Source: Candidatus Aerophobota bacterium (GTDB lineage Bacteria; Aerophobota; Aerophobia; Aerophobales; B3-G15). From it: a stretch of 5,969 bases of DNA. This document shows, in pieces, positions 1 through 5,802 of the stretch. The notes below the pieces were generated by a model that was given only the letters and a program-made list of their open reading frames with translations, did no database searches and had not been told where the DNA came from. Every line of letters begins with the position of its first letter. Positions within the stretch are counted from its first letter, which is position 1. The position numbers and the translations under genes were made by a program. The stretch spans positions 1-5,969 of the forward strand of contig DRTT01000149.1 in NCBI GenBank assembly GCA_011372105.1, given 5' to 3'.

Positions 1-207
1 AAAATCCATATGGGAATTGTTACTGTTCCCCAGGAGGCTGCTCAGGAAGCGGTAGATCTTCTGGTGATAAGTGGAATAAAGGGTATTCTTAACTTTTCCC
101 CTGCGCGGGTGGTTGTTCCACGATATGTAAAATTGAGGAATGTTGATCTTACCTCTCAGATTGAGGTTATACCTTTTTACCTTGCAAAAGATAACTTCCT
201 TGAATAG
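1..207 (+). CDS. rex: Redox-sensing transcriptional repressor Rex, C-terminal part (5' end outside window)
   Basis: Rex is a cytoplasmic homodimeric repressor. It reads the NADH/NAD+ ratio and leaves its operators, usually at fermentation, hydrogenase or respiratory genes, when NADH is high. The window holds only the last 68 codons; the frame is open to base 1, so the Met at base 10 is internal. The visible part is the end of the Rossmann (CoA_binding-type) domain and the C-terminal tail. Recognisable family stretches are VPQEAAQEAVDLL, GIKGILNFSPARVVVP and the closing NVDLTSQIEVIPFYL, which in Rex dimers forms the domain-swapped C-terminal helix region. The N-terminal winged helix that binds DNA is not in view (whole proteins are about 210 residues). 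The stop is followed by 87 non-coding bases with a promoter for the next operon; no hairpin terminator is evident after the gene. Confidence 0.9.
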   Translation, partial: KIHMGIVTVPQEAAQEAVDLLVISGIKGILNFSPARVVVPRYVKLRNVDLTSQIEVIPFYLAKDNFLE

Positions 208-228
208 ATAATAGAAAATTGCGTACAC

Positions 229-257
229 TTGACCTGTGGCTGAAAAGAAACTACAAT
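229..257 (+). promoter_or_regulatory. Sigma-70 promoter for the receiver-kinase operon
   Basis: A -35 hexamer TTGACC (229-234) is separated by exactly 17 bases from a -10 hexamer TACAAT (252-257), each one mismatch from consensus. Transcription would start near 264, leaving a leader of about 30 bases before the receiver ATG at 295. The same -35 hexamer, with flanking C and T, recurs before recO. The promoter lies in the only non-coding gap upstream of the operon, so it probably makes the pair independent of rex transcription. The call is from sequence pattern only. Confidence 0.65.
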
Positions 258-269
258 AGTCCTGCTATT
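255..269. repeat. Short inverted repeat over the -10 and start site
   Basis: AATAG (255-259) and CTATT (265-269) are perfect inverted arms around a 5-base centre. The repeat covers the end of the -10 hexamer and the predicted start site, where a repressor operator would act. With arms this short in AT-rich DNA it may be chance. It does not resemble the Rex operator TTGTGAA-N4-TTCACAA. Confidence 0.2.
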
Positions 270-294
270 AACAATTTAACACAAGGAGGGAAAA

Positions 295-693
295 ATGAAA
301 AAAAGAGTGCTTCTGGTTGACGACGAGGTTGACTTTGTGGAGATTAACAAAGCAGCTCTTAAAAGCAAAGGTTACGAGGTTATACCTGCCTATAACGGAA
401 AAGAAGGTTTAGAGAAAGCTCTTAAAGAAAAGCCTGATATAATAATACTTGATGTTATGATGACAACAAAAACAGAGGGATTTGATGTTGCAAGAGAACT
501 CAGGAAACATAAAGAAATGAAAGATGTACCAATAATAATGCTTACAGCAATAAGAGAACGAATGGATATAAAGTGGGAGATACAGCCTGATGAGGAATGG
601 CTGCCTGTAACTGAATTTTTGGAAAAACCTGTTCCTCCGGACAAACTGGTGGAAAAAGTTGAAGAAATGTTAAAAAAAGAAAAAAATAATTAA
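295..693 (+). CDS. Stand-alone response-regulator receiver domain
   Basis: This 132-residue cytoplasmic protein is a single CheY-like receiver with no DNA-binding or enzymatic output domain. It would accept phosphate from a histidine kinase, most likely the one encoded just downstream, and pass the signal by protein contact or phosphorelay. The acidic pocket is D9/D10, the phospho-acceptor is D53 (ending strand IIILD), the switch Thr is T84 and the conserved Lys is K111 in EKP. Two regions are atypical. After D53 the usual MMPxMDG loop reads MMTTKTEG, with no Pro and one extra residue. The segment between T84 and K111 is long and contains PDEEWLPV. The start is clear: AAGGAGGG (283-290) lies four bases before the ATG, and a promoter precedes it. 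The gene ends in an A7-G-A7 tract, and its stop shares one base with the kinase ATG. The downstream target is unknown. Confidence 0.93.
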   Translation: MKKRVLLVDDEVDFVEINKAALKSKGYEVIPAYNGKEGLEKALKEKPDIIILDVMMTTKTEGFDVARELRKHKEMKDVPIIMLTAIRERMDIKWEIQPDEEWLPVTEFLEKPVPPDKLVEKVEEMLKKEKNN

Positions 694-2651
694 TGAGGAG
701 ACTTTCACTTCAGTGGAAGATTTTCTGGTCCTTTGCTTTAATTGTGGTAATAATAGGTGTTGTTGCTACCCTAATAGGGGTCCTGTATCTGAGCAATACA
801 GTTTTCAGAGAAGCTGAAACCAGGGTTCTGGCTGATCTTAGAGTTGCTCACAACTTTCTCAAAAAAGAAAGCGAGAAATTAAAAACAGCTTTATTTTTTC
901 TTTCTGAAAATGAAAGAATAAGAAAATCCATAGAAAAAAGGGAATTATCCACACAGGCTTTAAGAGAGTGGCTGAAATCAAGAAAAAATATCTTAGAGCT
1001 TGATATTTTGACCTTGTGTGATAGCGAAGGTAAAGCTATTCTGCGCGCTACCCCTCCTTATAATACAGGTGATTCCTGTCTGAATATTCCCTTAGTAAAG
1101 GAAGCCTTGGAGGGGAAGATTTCCTCTGGAATTTTTGTTTTTCCTCCCGATAAGCTTAAGCTTGAGGGTGAAAGTTTAGTTGAAAAAGCCAGAATCGAAC
1201 TTAAGCCCACCCCTCGTGCCAAGCCTCGTACTGAAAAGGTCCAGACTCTGGGGATGTGTATGCTTGTTGCTGTTCCTGTTGTTGGAGATTCTGGAGAGGT
1301 GATTGGTGCTTTATATGGAGGAAATCTTTTAAACAGAAACTACCGATTAGTTGATTATATAAGGGATATGGTTTTTGAAGAAAGAGAATACAAGAGGAAA
1401 CCTCTTGGAACTGTCACTATATTTCTTGAGGATGTAAGAATAGCCACAAATGTAATGGAGGAGAACGGGACGCGCGCTATTGGTACAAGAGTATCTGAAG
1501 AGGTTTATGAGAAAGTCCTGAGAAAAGGTGAAAGATGGCTTGACAGAGCCTTTGTTGTAAACAGCTGGTATATTTCTGCCTACGAACCCATACATGCAGT
1601 AGACGGAAGCATAGTGGGTATGCTTTATGTTGGTATCCTTGAGGACCTATATCTTGACATAAGAAACAGGCTGCTTTTCACCTTTCTTCCTTTGATAATC
1701 GGGGGAATTGTAGCTGTTCTTATTATCTCTTATTTTCTTTCAAGAGGTCTTTCCCAGCCTGTGAAAAGATTAGCAAAGGCAGCCGAGCTTATCGCCAGAG
1801 GAAAGATAAAAAAAATTTTGGACACAGAGAAAAAATATCCAAGCATTGAGCAACTTCCCTACAGGGAAATTCAGATCCTGGCAGATAATTTTAATAAAAT
1901 GGCAGCCGCCCTCCACAAAAGGGAGACAGAGCTCAGAAGCATAAACGCGCAACTACAACAGACAAACCGCAACTACATGGAAATTTTAGGTTTTGTGACC
2001 CATGAGATTAAAAATCGTTTGGGAGTTATAATGGGTGGTGCTTATAATTTGAAAGGTGAGGTGGTCGGCAAACTTAACCCGGGACAAAAAAAGATGGTGG
2101 AGATACTTTTGCGAAATGCTGAGAGACTTAATGTAATGGTAAAAAATTACCTTGATTTGAGCAGGATAGAAAGGGGTGAGCTTAGAGTTCAAAAACAGAG
2201 GGTAAACTTTAAGGAAGATATTCTTAATCCCGTGCTGGAGGAATTTAAGGGAGAAATTGAATCAGCTGAAATTTTTCTTGAAGTTAATTTACCTGATTCC
2301 CTCATACTTCAGGCAGATCCTGATCTTCTAAAAATAGTAATGGAAAATCTTTTGAGCAATGCCATAAAATATGGAAGAAAAAAGGGGAGGATAAAGATCG
2401 GAGCAACAAAAGGAGAAAATTACTGGCGAATTAATGTCTGGAATGAAGGTGAAGGAATTTCAAAAGATGAATTAGGGAAACTTTTTACCAAATTTGCAAG
2501 ACTCGGTGCAGAGAAACTGAGAAGAGAAAAAGGAAGTGGACTTGGTCTTTTTATCACAAAGGAAATTATTGAAAAGCATGGAGGAAAAATCTGGGCAGAA
2601 TCTGAAGAGGGGAAATGGGCTAACTTTATTTTCACTCTTCCTTTTGAGTAA
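693..2651 (+). CDS. Membrane sensor histidine kinase with double Cache, HAMP, HisKA and HATPase_c domains
   Basis: This 652-residue inner-membrane kinase senses an extracytoplasmic signal and should phosphorylate the receiver encoded upstream. A short basic N-terminus is followed by transmembrane helix 1 (about 10-33). An extracytoplasmic region of about 290 residues follows (38-326), with two Cache-like lobes. The second lobe carries the GTVTIFLEDVRIATN and GTRVSEEVYEKVL stretches typical of the Cache_3-Cache_2 type. Helix 2 is about 328-349 and HAMP about 350-408. The H-box is VTHEIKNRL with phospho-acceptor H437; the E438-x-x-N441 pattern suggests phosphatase activity as well. The ATPase domain has an N-box with N552 and N556, a G1 box NEGEG (584-588, Asn where Asp is usual), an F-box LFTKF and a G2 box GSGLGL (614-619). 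The ATG overlaps the receiver stop and lacks a clear Shine-Dalgarno, so translation is probably coupled. The ligand cannot be predicted; Cache domains often bind small organic molecules. Confidence 0.93.
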   Translation: MRRLSLQWKIFWSFALIVVIIGVVATLIGVLYLSNTVFREAETRVLADLRVAHNFLKKESEKLKTALFFLSENERIRKSIEKRELSTQALREWLKSRKNILELDILTLCDSEGKAILRATPPYNTGDSCLNIPLVKEALEGKISSGIFVFPPDKLKLEGESLVEKARIELKPTPRAKPRTEKVQTLGMCMLVAVPVVGDSGEVIGALYGGNLLNRNYRLVDYIRDMVFEEREYKRKPLGTVTIFLEDVRIATNVMEENGTRAIGTRVSEEVYEKVLRKGERWLDRAFVVNSWYISAYEPIHAVDGSIVGMLYVGILEDLYLDIRNRLLFTFLPLIIGGIVAVLIISYFLSRGLSQPVKRLAKAAELIARGKIKKILDTEKKYPSIEQLPYREIQILADNFNKMAAALHKRETELRSINAQLQQTNRNYMEILGFVTHEIKNRLGVIMGGAYNLKGEVVGKLNPGQKKMVEILLRNAERLNVMVKNYLDLSRIERGELRVQKQRVNFKEDILNPVLEEFKGEIESAEIFLEVNLPDSLILQADPDLLKIVMENLLSNAIKYGRKKGRIKIGATKGENYWRINVWNEGEGISKDELGKLFTKFARLGAEKLRREKGSGLGLFITKEIIEKHGGKIWAESEEGKWANFIFTLPFE

Positions 2652-2689
2652 TCTGAATAACTTGTTAAATTATCCTGAACCCCTAATTC

Positions 2690-2718
2690 TTGACCTTGTA
2701 TTTCTTTTCTGCTATATT
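2690..2718 (+). promoter_or_regulatory. Sigma-70 promoter for the recO-rpoD-ychF-rpsF group
   Basis: TTGACC (2690-2695) and TATATT (2713-2718) are 17 bases apart, each one mismatch from consensus. The predicted start is near 2725, only about 12 bases before the recO ATG at 2737, giving an unusually short leader. It lies in the 85-base gap after the kinase stop, where no terminator hairpin is visible, so read-through from the kinase operon may add to expression. Confidence 0.65.
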
Positions 2719-2736
2719 TTAAAAGCTTGGTGCCTT

Positions 2737-3585
2737 ATGAATTTTATAAAAAGCTGTGGTATTGTTCTTAAAAATATTGACTTATCAGAACAGGACAGAA
2801 TAGTTACATTCTACACAAAGGATTACGGGATAATTGAGGCAGTGGCGAAGGGGGCACGGAAAATAAAAAGCAGATTTTCCGTGGCAGTTCAATTTCCCTC
2901 TCTTGTAGATATTTTAATCTACAGAAAAAAACCAGAAAGCCTTGGAATTATTACTGACTGTAAAATAAGGTATCTTTTTCCTGAAATAAGAAGTGATATT
3001 TTAAGGTTCGCTTATGCCTCATATATATCCGAAGTTGCTCTTCTCTCTCTAAGGGGGGAGGAAAAAAATAAGAAGCTTTTTTACCTTCTGGTAAAGACTT
3101 TTCTATCAATTGAAAGAGAGAAAAAAAGCAAATTCTATTCTTCCATTTGCTCTTTCAAACTCAAGCTTCTGCATATATTGGGATACAGACCTCAACTTAA
3201 AAGATGTGTTGAATGTGGAAAAGACGTGCATAAGCTGGATTCTCTTTATTTTGCTCCGGCAAGAGGAGGAATCCTATGTCAGAGTTGCCAGAGAAAAGAA
3301 CAAAACGTAATAGGAATTTCCAGGATAGCTGCGATGGAGATAAGCAGGTTTCTTGAAGACAAAACAGGCAATCTTGACACTAAAAGGATAAAACCTGTGA
3401 TAAGACAAATAAACGACCTACTTGACATTTACTTTTCAATTCATATTGATGAAAGAAGGATTAATTCTCAAATTCTTATCAAGGATCTGGAGAATTTAGA
3501 AAAAAATGAAAGGAGAGATATTGACAGAATACGACCAAGAGCAGATACAGGAGGGAGGGGAGGAAAAAATATCCTCTCTAAGTGA
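2737..3585 (+). CDS. recO: DNA repair protein RecO
   Basis: RecO is a cytoplasmic recombination mediator. With RecR it helps RecA load onto SSB-coated single-stranded DNA in the RecF pathway and can anneal complementary strands. From this ATG the protein is 282 residues. Residues 1-80 match the N-terminal OB-fold ([13 protein letters not shown], then [14 protein letters not shown]). A helical domain follows, with a four-Cys zinc site: CVEC (157-160) and CQSC (181-184). The open frame continues upstream into the kinase gene, but family similarity starts at [13 protein letters not shown] and the promoter lies just before it, so this ATG is preferred. Only a weak GGTG (2729-2732) could serve as Shine-Dalgarno. 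Family members are usually about 240-255 residues; here the recognisable domain ends near residue 252. A basic tail of about 30 residues ([13 protein letters not shown] and onward) is encoded largely where the sigma-factor gene already begins in another frame. Confidence 0.9.
   Translation: MNFIKSCGIVLKNIDLSEQDRIVTFYTKDYGIIEAVAKGARKIKSRFSVAVQFPSLVDILIYRKKPESLGIITDCKIRYLFPEIRSDILRFAYASYISEVALLSLRGEEKNKKLFYLLVKTFLSIEREKKSKFYSSICSFKLKLLHILGYRPQLKRCVECGKDVHKLDSLYFAPARGGILCQSCQRKEQNVIGISRIAAMEISRFLEDKTGNLDTKRIKPVIRQINDLLDIYFSIHIDERRINSQILIKDLENLEKNERRDIDRIRPRADTGGRGGKNILSK
3509..3515 (+). promoter_or_regulatory. Ribosome binding site deciding the sigma-factor start
   Basis: AAAGGAG sits five bases before an in-frame TTG at 3521. 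It lies inside the reading frame if the upstream ATG at 3506 were used, encoding the Lys-Gly after that Met. The ATG itself has only a GGAG (3489-3492) 13 bases away, which is too far to be strong. The same layout, a GGAG-type site five bases before TTG, starts the next gene. This favours TTG 3521. Confidence 0.6.
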
Positions 3586-4672
3586 TTATTTTAAGGGGAT
3601 AAGCAAGACTCCTCTTCTTTCACCAGAGGAGGAGAGGAAAATTGCAATTAAATTAAAGAAGGAAAGGGATCGTTTTATTAAATCGGTAGTAGAGCTTATT
3701 AACATTTTTAAAAAAAACCCAGAACTTTTAACTCTTCTTAAAAAAGAAGGTAAAAGCGAGAAAGACCTTGACGAGGCAAAAGAAAACCTCGTAAAGGCAA
3801 GGGAATTTTCCAACTTTGTGATAAAAAACAAGGAAAGGATTCTCAAAATCACGGATAATTTAGATTCTACTATTGATGAACTAAAAAAGGCAAAAGAAAA
3901 ATACGATGAGTATAAGAAAAAAATGATGGAGGCAAATTTAAGACTTGTGGTGAGCTTTGCGAAAAAATACACAGGACAGGGAGTCTCCTTTCCTGACCTT
4001 ATCCAGGAGGGAAATATAGGTCTCTCCCAGGCAATAGATAAATTTGACTACAGAATAGGAAAAAGGTTCAGCACTTATGCAAGCTGGTGGATAAGACAGG
4101 CTCTCTCCCGCGCAATCACTGACCAGGCAAAGGCCATTCGTATCCCGGTGCATATTGCTCATCTTATAAAGAAATTAACGGTCATTTCAAGAAAACTCGA
4201 GCAAAAGTTAAAACGCGAGCCAACACCAGAGGAAATAGCAAAAGAGGCCAAAATTCCTCCTGAAAAAATTAAAAAAGCCTTAGGACTTTCTCAGGAAATT
4301 GTTTCCTTTGAAACTCCTGTAGGAGAGGAAAAAGATACTCCTATGATAGATTTTATTGCAAATCCCACTATACCTCCACCTGTTTACGAGGTAACCTTAG
4401 AGATGCTAAAAAAAGATGTCAGAGAGCTCCTGGAAAAAGTTGTAAAGGATCCTCGTGAGTTTGAAATTTTAAAACTAAGATTTGGACTGGAAGGTCCAAC
4501 CTATTCACTGAGGGAAATAGGTAAAAGATATGGGGTTAGTAGAGAAAGAATAAGGCAAATAGAGGAAAGAGCGTTGAAGCGCCTGCGTGCACCTGCGGAA
4601 CAGAAGGGGTTAAGAGGATATCTTGAACTTCTGGATTTTATCCGCTCTCAATATAAAGAAAGCTATATTTAG
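3521..4672 (+). CDS. rpoD: RNA polymerase sigma-70 factor, RpoD/SigA type
   Basis: This is the promoter-recognition subunit of RNA polymerase, probably the principal sigma factor. From the TTG start it has 383 residues, close to Bacillus-type SigA, with no region 1.1. Region 1.2 is about 19-47 ([20 protein letters not shown]). A Lys/Glu-rich helical insert runs from about 48 to 134. Region 2 follows (about 138-210: [34 protein letters not shown]), with aromatic -10 residues Y186, W189 and W190, and Q193 at the -12 contact position. Region 3 is about 211-285, and region 4.2 is a helix-turn-helix ([20 protein letters not shown], about 329-348) with the -35-reading R341, E342 and R345. The two promoters in this window fit such a factor. 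An ATG at 3506 would add five residues but has a poorly placed ribosome site. The 5' end overlaps recO by 65 bases. The gene ends 12 bases before ychF. A close non-essential paralogue cannot be excluded. Confidence 0.9.
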   Translation: MTEYDQEQIQEGGEEKISSLSDYFKGISKTPLLSPEEERKIAIKLKKERDRFIKSVVELINIFKKNPELLTLLKKEGKSEKDLDEAKENLVKAREFSNFVIKNKERILKITDNLDSTIDELKKAKEKYDEYKKKMMEANLRLVVSFAKKYTGQGVSFPDLIQEGNIGLSQAIDKFDYRIGKRFSTYASWWIRQALSRAITDQAKAIRIPVHIAHLIKKLTVISRKLEQKLKREPTPEEIAKEAKIPPEKIKKALGLSQEIVSFETPVGEEKDTPMIDFIANPTIPPPVYEVTLEMLKKDVRELLEKVVKDPREFEILKLRFGLEGPTYSLREIGKRYGVSRERIRQIEERALKRLRAPAEQKGLRGYLELLDFIRSQYKESYI

Positions 4673-4679
4673 AGAGGAG
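4673..4679 (+). promoter_or_regulatory. Ribosome binding site for the ychF TTG start
   Basis: AGAGGAG directly follows the sigma-factor stop codon (TAG, 4670-4672) and lies five bases before the TTG at 4685. No ATG or GTG is available near the conserved N-terminus of the protein, so this site decides the start. Confidence 0.65.
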
Positions 4680-4684
4680 TATTT

Positions 4685-5782
4685 TTGGCTAATTTACAGG
4701 GAGGAATTATAGGTTTACCAAACGCAGGGAAATCCACAATTTTTAACGCTTTAACTCAGGGAAAAGCCCAGGTTGCAGAGTATCCTTTTTGCACTATATC
4801 ACCCAACAAAGGTATAGTTTTATTACCTGATCCCCGCTTGGATAAACTGGCAGAGATTATTAATCCCGAAATAGTCACTCCAGCCACAGTTGAAGTAGTG
4901 GATGTGGCAGGTCTTATAAGGGGTGCTCACAGAGGGGAGGGGCTTGGCAATGAATTTTTAAGTAGAATAAGAGGAGTTGATTTATTAATACATGTTGTAA
5001 GATGCTTTGAAGGAAAGGCACCTCATCCAGAAGGAAGTATTGATCCTGTGAGAGATGTAGAAACCATTAAAACAGAGATTTTTCTCTCTGATCTTGGTAT
5101 TCTTCAGAAAAGGTTGACAAGATTAAATAAGATATTAAAATCACCAATTAAACAAACCGATAAAATTTACTTAGAAGCTTTAAAAAAAGTAGAAAAAGCC
5201 TTAAATAATAATTTCTATCCAGGGGATGTTATTTCCTCAGAGGAATATGAGCTTATAAAAAACGAAGGCTTTCTTTGTTTGAAGCCAGTAATTTATATTG
5301 CTAATATAGAAGAAAAGGATATAAATTCTCCCTCAGAGCATTTAAAAAAATTCAGAGAATTTGCAAAAAGAGAGGGGCTTGAAGTCATTGAGGTGTGTGC
5401 TAAATTAGAAATGGAACTTGCAGAATTTGAAGAGGAGGAAAGGGAAATTTTCTTAAAGGAGATGGGGATAAAGGAAAGAGCAATTGATAAGCTGGCAAAG
5501 GAGATTGCTGAAAAGTTAGGTCTTATTACATTTTTTACTGTAACAGGGGGCAAGGAAATAAGAGCTTACTCAATAAAAAAGGGAACTTCAGCAGTTGAAG
5601 CAGCGGGGAAAGTTCACTCTGACATGAAGAAAGGCTTTATTAAAGCAGAAGTAATTGAGGCAGAAGAGTTAATTAAAACAGGAGACCTCAAGAAAGCAAA
5701 AGCTGAAGGAAAAGTAAAGCTTGAAGGTAAAGACTATCTGGTAAAAGACGGAGATATTATTCACTTCCATTTTGCCTTATAA
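4685..5782 (+). CDS. ychF: YchF/OLA1-family redox-regulated P-loop ATPase
   Basis: YchF belongs to the Obg-related TRAFAC NTPases but prefers ATP. It is a cytoplasmic, ribosome-associated protein linked to translation and stress responses. At 365 residues it matches the family (about 363). The Walker A motif is GLPNAGKST (10-18). Switch II reads DVAGL (73-77), with a hydrophobic Leu where Ras-type GTPases have catalytic Gln, followed by the signature HRGEGLGNEFL (82-92). The G4 position is NIEE (207-210), the NxxE form that accounts for loss of guanine specificity, in place of NKxD. A helical coiled-coil insertion occupies roughly 125-200. The C-terminal TGS domain (about 279-363) includes FFTVTGGKEIRAYSI and LEGKDYLVKDGDIIHF. 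Translation starts at TTG 4685, since the Met-less conserved N-terminus begins there and a Shine-Dalgarno precedes it by five bases. It sits between the sigma-factor gene and rpsF; ychF-rpsF is a known bacterial neighbour pair. Confidence 0.95.
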   Translation: MANLQGGIIGLPNAGKSTIFNALTQGKAQVAEYPFCTISPNKGIVLLPDPRLDKLAEIINPEIVTPATVEVVDVAGLIRGAHRGEGLGNEFLSRIRGVDLLIHVVRCFEGKAPHPEGSIDPVRDVETIKTEIFLSDLGILQKRLTRLNKILKSPIKQTDKIYLEALKKVEKALNNNFYPGDVISSEEYELIKNEGFLCLKPVIYIANIEEKDINSPSEHLKKFREFAKREGLEVIEVCAKLEMELAEFEEEEREIFLKEMGIKERAIDKLAKEIAEKLGLITFFTVTGGKEIRAYSIKKGTSAVEAAGKVHSDMKKGFIKAEVIEAEELIKTGDLKKAKAEGKVKLEGKDYLVKDGDIIHFHFAL

Positions 5783-5788
5783 GCTTAC

Positions 5789-5795
5789 AGGAGGG
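5789..5795 (+). promoter_or_regulatory. Ribosome binding site for the rpsF GTG start
   Basis: AGGAGGG, followed by TGAT, is close to the full anti-Shine-Dalgarno complement and sits seven bases before the GTG at 5803. It supports GTG over an in-frame ATG at 5818, which would cut off the first conserved beta strand of S6. Confidence 0.65.
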
Positions 5796-5802
5796 TGATA
5801 AG

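Noticed and set aside
267..284. Possible Rex operator in the gap after rex
   Set aside because: Only a TTGTG half-site (reverse strand, 280-284) matches TTGTGAA-N4-TTCACAA; the other half does not.
671..692. Possible -1 frameshift on the A7 runs fusing receiver and kinase
   Set aside because: A -1 slip does enter the kinase frame, but that frame has a TAA at 687-689 before the kinase ATG, so no fusion protein can form.
1152..1163. 12-base palindrome AAGCTTAAGCTT
   Set aside because: It lies inside the kinase sensor region, encodes part of a KLKL segment, and is a simple duplication of a 6-base palindrome with no other regulatory sign.
2536..2736. In-frame upstream extension of recO giving a 349-residue protein
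   Set aside because: The extension overlaps the conserved 3' end of the kinase gene in another frame, lies mostly upstream of the recO promoter, and adds residues with no match to RecO; the family starts at the ATG at 2737.
2652..2736. Intrinsic terminator after the kinase gene
   Set aside because: No GC-rich stem followed by a T run is present; the T-rich stretch is part of the recO promoter spacer.
3374..3450. Internal rpoD promoters from perfect TTGACA hexamers at 3374 and 3422
   Set aside because: At 16-19 base spacing the -10 candidates match poorly (about 3-4 of 6), and TTGAC occurs often inside genes here, for example near 1008, 1650 and 5113.
3521..3550. Promoter formed by TTGACA at the sigma start codon
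   Set aside because: The best -10 at 17 bases is GATACA, a weak match, and a start there would remove the gene's own initiation site.
3586..3972. 128-codon open frame on the minus strand
   Set aside because: It is the antisense shadow of the Lys/Glu-rich sigma insert, giving a Ser/Phe/Leu-rich sequence with no family resemblance and no ribosome site; the other minus-strand frames are similar shadows.
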